Positions 9,164 to 17,476 of a DNA stretch of 64,000 bases are shown here, piece after piece; position 1 is the first letter of the stretch; every line of letters starts with the position of its first letter. Position numbers and translations under genes: made by a program. Below the pieces are notes generated by a model. The model made no database searches. It was not told the origin of the DNA and saw only the letters and a program-made list of their open reading frames with translations. This DNA comes from Pseudomonas caspiana. GTDB lineage: Bacteria; Pseudomonadota; Gammaproteobacteria; Pseudomonadales; Pseudomonadaceae. The stretch spans positions 15,185 to 79,184 of the forward strand of contig NZ_LOHF01000027.1 in NCBI RefSeq assembly GCF_002158995.1, read 5' to 3'.

Positions 9164-9944
9164 TTCTTCCACAGCAGCGGCGCCGGTGGCCTGGCCACGT
9201 CGCCACTTGGGCAAGCTTCTTCTGGCGGTGCTGGTGGTGGCCTGGCTGATATTCGCGGCGCCGCAAAGCCCGGTGTTTATGGCCTTGGTGCAATGGTCGC
9301 CCGCGTTGGCCAAGGGCTTCGGGCAGAACATTCTGATCAGCCTGGTGGCGATTGGTCTGGGTACTGTCGCAGGGCTTTTGATCGGTGCGCTGGCCTTGTC
9401 GCCCGCCTGGATATTGCGTCTTCCGGCGCGAATCTGGGTGCAGATCTTCCGTAATGCGCCGTGGTTGGTGCTGATCTATTTCACGACGTACGTGTTCCCG
9501 TTCGAAATTCACATTGGCAGCTCTTACATAGCGTTTCCCGACTGGGTCAAGGTCACCATCGGCCTGGCATTGCCTGCCAGCGCCAACGTCGCGGAGATCT
9601 TCCGTGGTGCGATTGGCTCGATCCCGAGCACTCAGTGGGAAGCAGCACGCTCACTGGCGTTCACCCGCTGGCAGATTTTCACGTCGATCATCCTGCCGCA
9701 GTGCTTCAAGCGGATGTTGCCGCCGTGGATGAACCTCTATGCGGTGATCACCATGGGCACGGCATTGGCTTCGCTGGTGGGTGTGCACGATGTTATCGAC
9801 ACCGCACAGATCGCCAGTAATACCGTGAATCAGACCGGTTTCACGGTGCTGATTTACCTGAGCCTGTTGGCACTGTTTTTTGCCTACTGCTATCCGATTT
9901 CCCGTTTGACTCAACGTCTGGAGCGCCGTTATGCCTTCTACTGA
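9153..9944 (+). CDS. Amino acid ABC transporter permease (second)
   Basis: A 263-residue permease of the polar amino acid family. The N-terminal cytoplasmic stretch precedes a first helix near residues 19-38, and the EAA-type loop reads ANVAEIFRGAIGSIPSTQWEAARSL. It overlaps the previous permease by 11 bases and the ATPase gene by 14 bases, implying tight translational coupling. It should form a heterodimer with the previous permease. Confidence 0.92.
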   Translation: MAIDSSTAAAPVAWPRRHLGKLLLAVLVVAWLIFAAPQSPVFMALVQWSPALAKGFGQNILISLVAIGLGTVAGLLIGALALSPAWILRLPARIWVQIFRNAPWLVLIYFTTYVFPFEIHIGSSYIAFPDWVKVTIGLALPASANVAEIFRGAIGSIPSTQWEAARSLAFTRWQIFTSIILPQCFKRMLPPWMNLYAVITMGTALASLVGVHDVIDTAQIASNTVNQTGFTVLIYLSLLALFFAYCYPISRLTQRLERRYAFY

Positions 9945-10767
9945 TAAAGCGTCCAGCCCTCTGGTCAGCCTGCGCGATCTGCATTTATCGTTCGGCACCA
10001 ACCATGTCCTCAAAGGTATTGATCTGGAAGTGCAACGGGGGCAGGCGGTGTCAATTATCGGGCCTTCAGGTTCGGGTAAATCGACCATCCTGCGTTGCAT
10101 CACCGGTCTGCTGCAGACCCAGCGCGGGACCATCCAGGTCGGTGCAACGGAGGTCAACAAGCTGGCCACCGAAGCCGACCGCATCGAGTTGCGTAAGCGG
10201 GTTGGCTTTGTGTTTCAGCAATACAACCTGTTTCCGCATCTGTCGGTACTGGAGAACCTGGTGATCGCGCCGCGCAAGGTGCTGGGTGTCAGCCGAGCCG
10301 AGGCTGAGCAACAGGCTCGTGCGCTGCTGGCCAAGGTCCGCATGGAACACAAGGCGGATGCTTATCCCGGCCAATTGTCGGGTGGTCAGCAACAGCGGGT
10401 GGCGATTGCCAGGGCGTTGGCCATGCGGCCGGAATTGATCCTGTTTGACGAAGTGACCTCCGCGCTGGACCCGGAAACGGTCGGCGAGGTACTGACCGTG
10501 ATCCGCGAGCTGACGGAGGAGGGTATGACCTGTGTGTTGGTCACCCACGAAATGCGCTTTGCCGAAGAAATCAGCGACGTGGTGTATTTCACCGAAAACG
10601 GTCTGATCGTTGAACACGGCAGCGCCGAGCAGATTTTCCAGCGGCCGATCAGCGAGCGTACCCAGGAGTTTCTGCGTCATGCGCTGGGTGATTCCGGTCG
10701 CCGTCCGGCAGCACAGAATGATCCGTATGTGCTGGGCAATCTGGGCCGGTACAGCATTTCTGTTTGA
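9931..10767 (+). CDS. Amino acid ABC transporter ATP-binding protein
   Basis: A 278-residue GlnQ/HisP-type ATPase: Walker A GPSGSGKST, Q-loop FVFQQYNLFPHL, signature LSGGQQQRVAIARAL, Walker B LILFDEVTSALDPE and switch histidine VTHEM. The Walker B aspartate and glutamate are intact (FDEVTSA is a common variant of DEPTSA). It is the last gene of the overlapping transporter set and is followed by a REP hairpin. Confidence 0.95.
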   Translation: MPSTDKASSPLVSLRDLHLSFGTNHVLKGIDLEVQRGQAVSIIGPSGSGKSTILRCITGLLQTQRGTIQVGATEVNKLATEADRIELRKRVGFVFQQYNLFPHLSVLENLVIAPRKVLGVSRAEAEQQARALLAKVRMEHKADAYPGQLSGGQQQRVAIARALAMRPELILFDEVTSALDPETVGEVLTVIRELTEEGMTCVLVTHEMRFAEEISDVVYFTENGLIVEHGSAEQIFQRPISERTQEFLRHALGDSGRRPAAQNDPYVLGNLGRYSISV

Positions 10768-10813
10768 GGCTTTAAGAGGACCCCCAACTGTTTTGATTTG
10801 AAATGCTTTCCCA

Positions 10814-10851
10814 TGTGGGAGCTGGGCTTGCGGGCAAGCACCGCTCCCACA
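10814..10851. repeat. Short REP hairpin
   Basis: TGTGGGAGCTGGGCTTGC is followed almost at once by GGGCAAGCACCGCTCCCACA, so the two REP arms are fused with nearly no spacer. It separates the ABC operon from the thiol dioxygenase gene. Confidence 0.85.
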
Positions 10852-10893
10852 GGAAGATCGCATTCCAATTCAACAAATAATCCAGGAGTATTT

Positions 10894-11490
10894 ATGACCA
10901 TTGAAAACCGTGCCGAAGCCATCGAAACCCTTTTGCAGCAAGTGCGTGTGATCAACGACCGCGGCGTAGACCGGGCGGCGTTGCAGGAGATCATTGGGTT
11001 GCTTGAAGGCCTCGCCACTCGCCATGACCTGTTCAACTTCGACACGTTTCCATCACCGGTGCCGGGCGCTGGCTCGACGGCTTTTCGCTATCGCCTGAAC
11101 GACGACGGCAATACGCCAACGCTTTACATGAACTCGCTGCTGCCAGGCAAAAAGACCTTGCCGCACAATCATGAGACCTGGGCCGTGATCGTTGCTGTGC
11201 AAGGCCAGGAGATCAACTACGTCTGGGCCCGTACCGACGACGGCAGCAATCCTGAATACGCCAGACTCGAACTGGAAAAAGAGGTCGTGGTGCAGCCGGG
11301 CACGCCAATCGGTTTCCTCGGCGAAGACCTGCACGGTATTCGTGTGGACGGTGAAACGCCGACTCTGCATTTCCATTTGTATGGCCGCCCGCTGGAGTCG
11401 TTGAACGGCCGGTTTGGCGTGAACGAAGAAGGCCGTGTGCTGAATTACAACGCCTCGCAGATGGAGCCTTCGATCAAGGCCTATGCGTGA
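10894..11490 (+). CDS. Cysteine dioxygenase-family (thiol dioxygenase) protein
   Basis: A 198-residue cupin of the cysteine dioxygenase/3-mercaptopropionate dioxygenase family, which oxidises a thiol to its sulfinate with Fe(II) and O2. Iron ligands are visible as the HxH pair in LPHNHETWAVI and the later histidine in GEDLHGI; LHFHLYG follows. AGGAG precedes the ATG at 10894, and longer in-frame starts run through the REP element. It lies between an amino acid importer and a rhodanese/beta-lyase fusion, which supports cysteine or a related thiol as substrate. Which thiol cannot be decided from the motifs alone. Confidence 0.88.
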   Translation: MTIENRAEAIETLLQQVRVINDRGVDRAALQEIIGLLEGLATRHDLFNFDTFPSPVPGAGSTAFRYRLNDDGNTPTLYMNSLLPGKKTLPHNHETWAVIVAVQGQEINYVWARTDDGSNPEYARLELEKEVVVQPGTPIGFLGEDLHGIRVDGETPTLHFHLYGRPLESLNGRFGVNEEGRVLNYNASQMEPSIKAYA

Positions 11491-11576
11491 TTGAACTGCT
11501 CTGTTTGCATGCCTGTGGCAGCGCGCCGACGATAACTTTTCAGATGCCACTGCCGCTCTGGAGCGAGCAGAGGACC

Positions 11577-11665
11577 TGTGGAAGCGGTGCTTGCCCGCGA
11601 TGCATGAAACGCGGATAGAAGTCGCACCGAGTTATCGTTTATCGCACACAAGCCCAGCTCCAACA
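11577..11665. repeat. Degenerate REPIN
   Basis: The left arm TGTGGAAGCGGTGCTTGCCC is good. The right arm (GCACACAAGCCCAGCTCCAA) has decayed. The spacer still matches that of the elements at 4806 and 29576 (CATGAAACGCGGAT, then GTTATCGTTTATCGC). Confidence 0.75.
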
Positions 11666-11699
11666 GGCCCTGCGTCAATACAACAATTTGTGAGATTCC

Positions 11700-14468
11700 A
11701 TGAGCCAGACCATCACTCCAGCACAACTGCAGCAGTGGCTTTTCGACGGACAGGAAATTGCCCTGTTTGATGTGCGTGAGCACGGCCAATACGGCGAGGC
11801 ACATTTGTTCCACGGGCAGAATCTGCCGTATAGCCGACTGGAAATTGAAGCGCCGCGTCTGGCGCCCAATCCTGCCGTACGTCTGGTGATCTATGACCAG
11901 ACCGGCAGCGACGTGGCCCCACGTGCAGCCGCTCGTCTTGCGGCGCTGGGTTATCAGCAGGTGCACATCCTGCAAGACGGCGCGGATGGCTGGCAGGCAG
12001 CGGGTTTGCAGCTGTTCGCCGGTGTTCACGTGCCTTCCAAGGCATTTGGCGAACTGGTGGAAGAGGCCAGCCACACGCCACACATCACCGCTGGTGAGCT
12101 GGCGCAATGGCAGGCTCGCGGCGAGCCGTTGCTGGTGCTCGACGGTCGGCCGTTCGATGAATACCGCAAAATGACCATTCCCGGTTCCATTTGCTGCCCC
12201 AATGGCGAACTGGGCTATCGGCTGCCGGCGTTGATCAACGATGAAGTCACGCCAATTGTCGTCAACTGCGCAGGGCGTACCCGCAGCATCATCGGTGCAC
12301 AAACGCTGATCGATCTGGGCGTGAAAAACCCGGTTTACGCCTTGGAAAACGGCACTCAAGGGTGGTATCTGGCTGACCTGCAACTGGAGCATGGCAGCAC
12401 TCGACGTTATCCCGATCAGGTGGCGGTCGAATCCCTTGGCAAACAGCGCAAAGCCGCTCATGCACTGGCGCAAAAAACCGGTGTCGAAACCGTCAGCGCG
12501 GAGCAGGTCGCCAGATGGGCAGAAGATAAAACCCGTAGTCTTTTCCTGTGCGACGTGCGCACTGCTGAAGAGTTTGCCGCAGCGACCTTGCCGGGCGCGC
12601 AACATACGCCGGGCGGGCAGTTGATTCAGTCCACCGATCTGTACGTCGGCGTGCGCCATGCGCGTGTTGTGCTGATTGATTCCGATGGCATTCGTGCACC
12701 TATTATTGCCGGCTGGCTGCGCCAGTTGGGGCATCAGGCTTACGTGCTGGCCGACGGTGTCAACAGTGGTCTGGCGCTGCCAGTCGCTCAGCGCCTGGAG
12801 GCTGCACCGTTGCCGATTATCAAACCGGCGGCCGCCTTTGATGCCTTGAAGGATGACGCCATTGCCCTGATCGATCTGCGCCCAAGCACCCGCTTCCGCA
12901 AGGCGCACATCGAAGGTTCGCGCTGGTCGATTCGCCCACTGTTGGCTAACGCGGTGGCTGATGAAACACGACCGCTGGTTTTACTGGCCGACAACCATGA
13001 AGTCGCGCAACTGGCGGCTCTTGAACTACCTGAAGCGCAACGTGCGACAGTGCGTTTGCTGGAGGGCGGCTTTGCAGCCTGGCAAGCAGCGGGCTTGCCG
13101 CTGGTAGAGAGCTCCACGGCGCTGGCCGACGCCCAGTGCATCGACTTCCTGTTCTTCACTCACGACCGGCATTCCGGCAACAAGGACGCGGCACGTCAGT
13201 ATCTGGCCTGGGAAATAGGCTTGCTGGCGCAAATGACCGAACAGGAAATCAACAGTCTGAAGCCTTTGCACGCAAAAAAGCCTGAGCGCCCGTCCTCTAC
13301 CTCTGATGTGCGGACACGGCTGGTCCACGCCGCGCGCACTGAAAAAGGCAGCGGCGGGCGCGCAGTCAATGTTCCGGTGACCCGAATGAGCACCGTGCTG
13401 TTCGACAGCCTCAGCCAGATGCGTGACATCCGTAAGCGTCGCGATACGGAACGCGTTCTGAGCTACGGCGCGCGGGGTAATCCGACCGGGTTTGCCCTGG
13501 AAGATCTTGTCACCGAGCTGGAAGGCGGGTATCGCACCAAGCTGTTCTCGACCGGACTGGCGGCTGCGGCGCAAACCTTTCTGGCGTATCTGCGCCCGGG
13601 AGATCATGTGCTGCTCACCGACGCGGTCTATGGCCCGGTGCGCAGACTGGCGAAAGAGTTTCTTGCCCCGTTCGGTATCGAGGTCGGTTATTTCCCGGCC
13701 GATGGACGCGGGCTGGAAGGGCTGCTGCAAGCCAATACCAAAATGGTCTACGCCGAGGTGCCGGGTTCGTTGCTCTACGAACTCTGTGATCTGCCTGCCA
13801 TCGCAGCACTGTGCAAACCACGGGGCATTCTGCTGGCCGTCGATAACACCTGGGGTTCGGGCTACCTGTATCGGCCGCTGACGCTGGGTGCCGACATCTC
13901 GATCATGGCGTTGACCAAGTACATTTGCGGCCATAGCGACGTGGTGATGGGCAGCGTTTGCACGCGCAAGGAGGTGTGGCCAGCTTTGGGGCGAATGAGC
14001 GAAACCTTCGGCAACACCGTCAGCCCTGACGATGCTTATCTGGTATTGCGCGGCGCCCGGACGCTGGCCTCGCGGCTGGATGTGCATGAGCGTCAGGCAC
14101 TGGAAATTGCCCATTGGCTACAGGCGCAACCTCTGGTCAAAAGGGTCTTCCATCCGGCGCTGGTGGAGCATCCGGATCACGCGGTGTTCAAGCGCGACTT
14201 CAGTGGCAGCAACGGTTTGTTGTCGTTCGAACTGGTGAATGCCGATCCTGCTCAACTGGACCTTTTTATCGGCGCCTTGAGTCTGTTTGGACTGGGTGCG
14301 TCGTGGGGCGGTTACGAGAGCTTGATCACAGTTGCCGATTTGAGTGATCGGGAGAATCTGGCGGATAAGGCGCTGAACCCGGTGCTGCGTTTGCACATTG
14401 GTCTGGAGGATGTGGCGGCGTTGATCGAAGATCTGCAAAAAGGCTTTGTCGCAATCGGTACATGGTGA
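11700..14468 (+). CDS. Four-rhodanese / cystathionine beta-lyase fusion protein
   Basis: A 922-residue protein. Residues 1 to about 515 hold four rhodanese-like modules; only the second keeps a catalytic cysteine (C190 in VVNCAGRTRS). The equivalent positions in modules 1, 3 and 4 carry Asp (YDQTGSD, IDSDGIRA, ADNHEVA). After a linker (about 515-565) a full Cys/Met-metabolism PLP domain follows, with FSTGLAAAAQTFLAYL, AVDNTWGSGY and the PLP lysine K740 in ALTKYICGHSD. Expected chemistry: the lyase releases thiol/persulfide sulfur and C190 passes it on. The two halves are usually separate genes, so a fusion is notable. The frame is clean across the junction. Confidence 0.9.
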   Translation: MSQTITPAQLQQWLFDGQEIALFDVREHGQYGEAHLFHGQNLPYSRLEIEAPRLAPNPAVRLVIYDQTGSDVAPRAAARLAALGYQQVHILQDGADGWQAAGLQLFAGVHVPSKAFGELVEEASHTPHITAGELAQWQARGEPLLVLDGRPFDEYRKMTIPGSICCPNGELGYRLPALINDEVTPIVVNCAGRTRSIIGAQTLIDLGVKNPVYALENGTQGWYLADLQLEHGSTRRYPDQVAVESLGKQRKAAHALAQKTGVETVSAEQVARWAEDKTRSLFLCDVRTAEEFAAATLPGAQHTPGGQLIQSTDLYVGVRHARVVLIDSDGIRAPIIAGWLRQLGHQAYVLADGVNSGLALPVAQRLEAAPLPIIKPAAAFDALKDDAIALIDLRPSTRFRKAHIEGSRWSIRPLLANAVADETRPLVLLADNHEVAQLAALELPEAQRATVRLLEGGFAAWQAAGLPLVESSTALADAQCIDFLFFTHDRHSGNKDAARQYLAWEIGLLAQMTEQEINSLKPLHAKKPERPSSTSDVRTRLVHAARTEKGSGGRAVNVPVTRMSTVLFDSLSQMRDIRKRRDTERVLSYGARGNPTGFALEDLVTELEGGYRTKLFSTGLAAAAQTFLAYLRPGDHVLLTDAVYGPVRRLAKEFLAPFGIEVGYFPADGRGLEGLLQANTKMVYAEVPGSLLYELCDLPAIAALCKPRGILLAVDNTWGSGYLYRPLTLGADISIMALTKYICGHSDVVMGSVCTRKEVWPALGRMSETFGNTVSPDDAYLVLRGARTLASRLDVHERQALEIAHWLQAQPLVKRVFHPALVEHPDHAVFKRDFSGSNGLLSFELVNADPAQLDLFIGALSLFGLGASWGGYESLITVADLSDRENLADKALNPVLRLHIGLEDVAALIEDLQKGFVAIGTW

Positions 14469-14472
14469 ACAT

Positions 14473-14493
14473 AAATGTTATTTCATAACATTT
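14473..14493 (+). promoter_or_regulatory. Zur-type operator of the zinc importer
   Basis: The core ATGTTATTTCATAACAT (14475-14491) is a palindrome close to the gamma-proteobacterial Zur consensus (GTTAT...ATAAC). A weaker repeat, GTAATACTGTAAC, lies at 14508-14520. Both sit just upstream of the small membrane protein and ABC genes. Confidence 0.78.
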
Positions 14494-14543
14494 AGATTTT
14501 CTGATATGTAATACTGTAACGAATCGTTGCAGGTTACTGATTC

Positions 14544-14675
14544 ATGAAAGCACCCCGTGTTCCTTCCATCGCCGGTTCGGTTCTCACTCAATCGGCATGG
14601 AAGCGAGTCGTGCTCGCTCTGGGCACGCTGGTTTTACTGTGGTTGGCCATCATCTGGGCGGTGGCCATTCCATGA
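14544..14675 (+). CDS. Small single-pass membrane protein leading the zinc ABC operon
   Basis: A 43-residue frame starting ATG at 14544. A basic N-terminal half (MKAPRVPSIAGSVL, then KR) is followed by one hydrophobic helix (VVLALGTLVLLWLAIIWAVAI). Its stop overlaps the ATPase start as ATGA, and it follows the Zur-like operator directly, which argues for real translation. No function is recognised; it may be an accessory subunit or only a translational leader. Confidence 0.68.
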   Translation: MKAPRVPSIAGSVLTQSAWKRVVLALGTLVLLWLAIIWAVAIP

Positions 14676-15415
14676 GCGCCGCCATTTCCCTCAAGAACCT
14701 GACCGTCGCCTACGAACGTCGGCCTGCGGTGCATCACATCAATGGCTGTTTCGAAGCGGGCAGCCTGACGGCGATTGTCGGGCCCAACGGCGCGGGCAAA
14801 TCGACCCTGATCAAAGCCATCGCCGGCACCATGAAGCCGGCGTCAGGGCGGGTGGAGCGTGGCAATCTGGCGACCAAAACCCTGGGCTATTTGCCTCAAG
14901 CCGCGGAAATCGACCGCAGCTTTCCATTGAGCGTGGCAGACACCGTGGCGATGGGCGCGTGGCGCAGCATCGGCGCGTTCCGTGGCTTGACGCGCGACCT
15001 GGCGAAGCGCACGCAGGAATCACTGCAAGCGGTGGGGTTGGAAGGCTTTGAGTCTCGCAGCATTGGTTCGCTGTCTTCCGGACAGTTTCAGCGGGTGCTG
15101 TTCGCCCGGCTGTTGCTGCAGGATGCGGCCGTTATCCTGCTCGACGAACCTTTCACCGCGATTGACGCACGCACCACCCGCGATCTGCTGGAGCTGGTGC
15201 GTGTCTGGCACGGACAGGGCAGAACCGTCATCGCAGTGCTGCATGACATCGATCAGGTGCGTCAGCACTTTCCGCAAACCCTGTTGATGGCCCGAGAAGC
15301 CATTGCCTGGGGCGCTACTGCAGACGTGCTCAACGTCGAAAACCTGCGCAAGGCACGGAACATGGCCGAGTTCTGGAGTGCAGATGCGGAGTTGTGTGGG
15401 GGGCAGGCTCAATGA
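14672..15415 (+). CDS. Zinc/metal ABC transporter ATP-binding protein
   Basis: A 247-residue ZnuC/AztA-type ATPase: Walker A GPNGAGKST, Q-loop GYLPQAAEID, signature LSSGQFQRVLFARLL, Walker B VILLDEPFTAID and switch VLHDID. The ATG at 14672 is coupled to the small upstream gene. With the Zur-like box upstream and permease and binding protein downstream it makes a complete high-affinity zinc importer, which would be expressed when zinc is scarce. Confidence 0.9.
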   Translation: MSAAISLKNLTVAYERRPAVHHINGCFEAGSLTAIVGPNGAGKSTLIKAIAGTMKPASGRVERGNLATKTLGYLPQAAEIDRSFPLSVADTVAMGAWRSIGAFRGLTRDLAKRTQESLQAVGLEGFESRSIGSLSSGQFQRVLFARLLLQDAAVILLDEPFTAIDARTTRDLLELVRVWHGQGRTVIAVLHDIDQVRQHFPQTLLMAREAIAWGATADVLNVENLRKARNMAEFWSADAELCGGQAQ

Positions 15416-15437
15416 TGTATTTGGGAGTGCCAGGTTC

Positions 15438-15525
15438 TGTAGGAGTGAGCTTGCTCGCGATGGCGTCAGGTCAGACGCTCACCTGTTGGCCGATGTACCG
15501 CATCGCGAGCAAGCTCACTCCTACA
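15438..15525. repeat. REP pair, TAGGAGTGAGC class
   Basis: Perfect 24-base inverted arms contain TAGGAGTGAGCTTGCTCGCG (15438-15461) and its complement (15502-15525). It separates the ATPase and permease genes within the zinc operon and may tune the relative level of the two mRNA segments. Confidence 0.9.
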
Positions 15526-15563
15526 AGGAATCGGATTTCATTCAGGATTTTGAGGGCATTCTC

Positions 15564-16433
15564 ATGACCCTCTACACCTTGCTCATCGAACCCTTCATCG
15601 AATTCGGCTTCATGCGCCGAGCTCTGGTGGCGTGTCTGGCGCTGGGGATTGGCTCGGGGCCGGTGGGCGTGTTGTTGATGCTGCGGCGCATGAGTCTGGT
15701 GGGCGATGCCATGAGTCATGCGGTGTTGCCAGGTGCCGCATTGGGCTTTCTGTTTTTTGGTTTGTCGCTGCCTGCCATGGGCATCGGCGGCTTGATCGCT
15801 GGTCTGGCGGTCGCGCTGCTGTCGGGCCTGGTCAGCCGTTTGACCGCCCTGCGTGAGGACGCCAGTTTCGCCAGTTTCTACCTGACCTCGCTGGCAGCCG
15901 GAGTAATGATCGTTTCTCTGCATGGCTCCAATGTGGATCTGCTGCATGTGCTGTTTGGCACCATTCTCGCCATCGACGCCGATGCGATTTACATGGTCGG
16001 CGCCATCGCTTCGTTCACCGTGATCCTGCTGGCACTGATTTATCGGCCACTGGTCCTGGAGTGTTTTGATCCCGGATTCCTGCGAGCCGTCGGCGGGCGT
16101 GGCTCGCTGTATCACGTACTTTTTCTGTTGTTGGTGGTGCTCAATCTGGTGGCAGGCTTTCAGGCGCTGGGCACCTTGATGGCGGTCGGCATGATGATGC
16201 TCCCGGCGACGGCGGCGCGCTTCTGGGCCACTTCATTGAGCGCACTGGTGGCCATTTCGACGCTGGTAGCGACATTGTCAGGGCTGATCGGACTGATTAT
16301 TTCCTACCACATGAGCGTCGCTTCTGGACCCGCCATCGTCCTGACCGCTAGCGCTTTTTATGGCTTTTCTCTGTTGTTCGGCCGCACGGGCATCCTGCGC
16401 GGCCTGTTTCCCCAATCCCACCTGACCCACTGA
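15564..16433 (+). CDS. Zinc/metal ABC transporter permease
   Basis: A 289-residue ZnuB/AztB-type (ABC-3 family) inner-membrane protein with about eight hydrophobic helices and the family motif RRMSLVGDAMSHAVLPGAALGFL. The ATG at 15564 begins MTLYTLLIEPFIEFGFMRRAL. Longer in-frame starts would read through the REP element. It forms the channel for the ATPase at 14672. Confidence 0.9.
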   Translation: MTLYTLLIEPFIEFGFMRRALVACLALGIGSGPVGVLLMLRRMSLVGDAMSHAVLPGAALGFLFFGLSLPAMGIGGLIAGLAVALLSGLVSRLTALREDASFASFYLTSLAAGVMIVSLHGSNVDLLHVLFGTILAIDADAIYMVGAIASFTVILLALIYRPLVLECFDPGFLRAVGGRGSLYHVLFLLLVVLNLVAGFQALGTLMAVGMMMLPATAARFWATSLSALVAISTLVATLSGLIGLIISYHMSVASGPAIVLTASAFYGFSLLFGRTGILRGLFPQSHLTH

Positions 16434-16449
16434 TTTCAAGAGGAACGTC

Positions 16450-17343
16450 ATGAAACGATCAATGCTGTTGAGTTCGATGGCAGCCCTTGTGCTGTCCGCG
16501 TTCAGTGTTCTGGCTCAAGCCAAACCGCTGGAAGCCGTCGCGTCATTTACAGTCATTGCCGACATGGTGCAGAACGTCGGCGGCGAGCGGGTGCATGTCA
16601 CGTCGCTGATCGGTCCCAATGGTGATCCGCATGTCTATGAGCCCAGCCCGGCCGACGCTCAGGCGCTAAAGAAAGCTGATCTGGCGTTTGTCAGCGGCTT
16701 GCATCTGGAAGGCTGGATGGATCGGCTGATCAAGGCATCAGGCTACAAAGGCGAGCCAGTGGTGCTGTCCAACGGGATCAAGACCCGCAGCATGGAAGAG
16801 GACGGCCAGCGCATCACCGACCCACACGCCTGGAACAGCGCCGCCAACGCGGTGATTTACGTGCGCAATATCGTTGCCGCGCTGGAAAAGGCCGACCCCG
16901 CAGGTGCCAGCGTTTATCAGGCCAATGGCGAACGCTACACCGAGCAGCTTAAAGCGCTGGACAGCTACGCACGGACGCAAATCCAGTCGCTCCCGGTGGC
17001 GCAGCGCAAAGTGCTGACCTCACATGATGCCTTTGGCTACTTTGGCGATGCGTATGGCGTCACGTTCCTGTCGCCACTGGGTTTCTCCACCGAATCTGAA
17101 GCTTCGGCAGCGGATGTGGGCAAGCTGATCCGGCAGATCAAGGCGGAGCATGTCAGTGCGTACTTCTTTGAGAACTCCGGTGATCCGCGCCTGGTGAAAC
17201 AGATCGCCGACGCCAGCGGTGCCAAGCCGGGTGGCGAGTTATATGTGGAAGCGCTGTCGCCAGCCAACGGGCCAGCGGCGAGCTATGTGCAGATGTTCAG
17301 GTACAACGTTGATCAGTTGGTCGCGGCGATGCAGGGTAAATAA
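16450..17343 (+). CDS. Zinc/metal ABC transporter substrate-binding protein
   Basis: A 297-residue cluster A-I metal-binding protein with a signal peptide ending near LAQAKP. Likely metal ligands are the histidines in GDPHVYEP, DPHAWNS and TSHDAFGYF, plus an acidic residue in the C-terminal lobe. It lacks the long His-rich loop of classical ZnuA, so it looks more like AztC. AGAGGAACG precedes the ATG. Zinc is favoured over manganese because of the Zur-like operator. Confidence 0.9.
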   Translation: MKRSMLLSSMAALVLSAFSVLAQAKPLEAVASFTVIADMVQNVGGERVHVTSLIGPNGDPHVYEPSPADAQALKKADLAFVSGLHLEGWMDRLIKASGYKGEPVVLSNGIKTRSMEEDGQRITDPHAWNSAANAVIYVRNIVAALEKADPAGASVYQANGERYTEQLKALDSYARTQIQSLPVAQRKVLTSHDAFGYFGDAYGVTFLSPLGFSTESEASAADVGKLIRQIKAEHVSAYFFENSGDPRLVKQIADASGAKPGGELYVEALSPANGPAASYVQMFRYNVDQLVAAMQGK

Positions 17344-17363
17344 CCCTATTGAAATGCATTTTC

Positions 17364-17435
17364 TGTAGGAGCTGCCGAAGGCTGCGAAGCATTCATCCTG
17401 ACACACCGCTATCGCAGCCTTCGGCAGATCCTACA
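17364..17435. repeat. REP pair, TAGGAGCTGCC class
   Basis: TAGGAGCTGCCGAAGGCTGC and its near complement (one mismatch) flank a spacer that is almost the reverse complement of the spacer at 26409-26432. It lies between convergent operons and may help end transcription from both sides. Confidence 0.9.
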
Positions 17436-17476
17436 GGTCCAACGGTCACCGCGAGACAGCGTGGTACCTTGAACTT

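Noticed and set aside
11481..12908. Open frame of 475 codons antisense to the rhodanese fusion
   Set aside because: Antisense shadow of the rhodanese part with no recognisable domains and unnatural composition.
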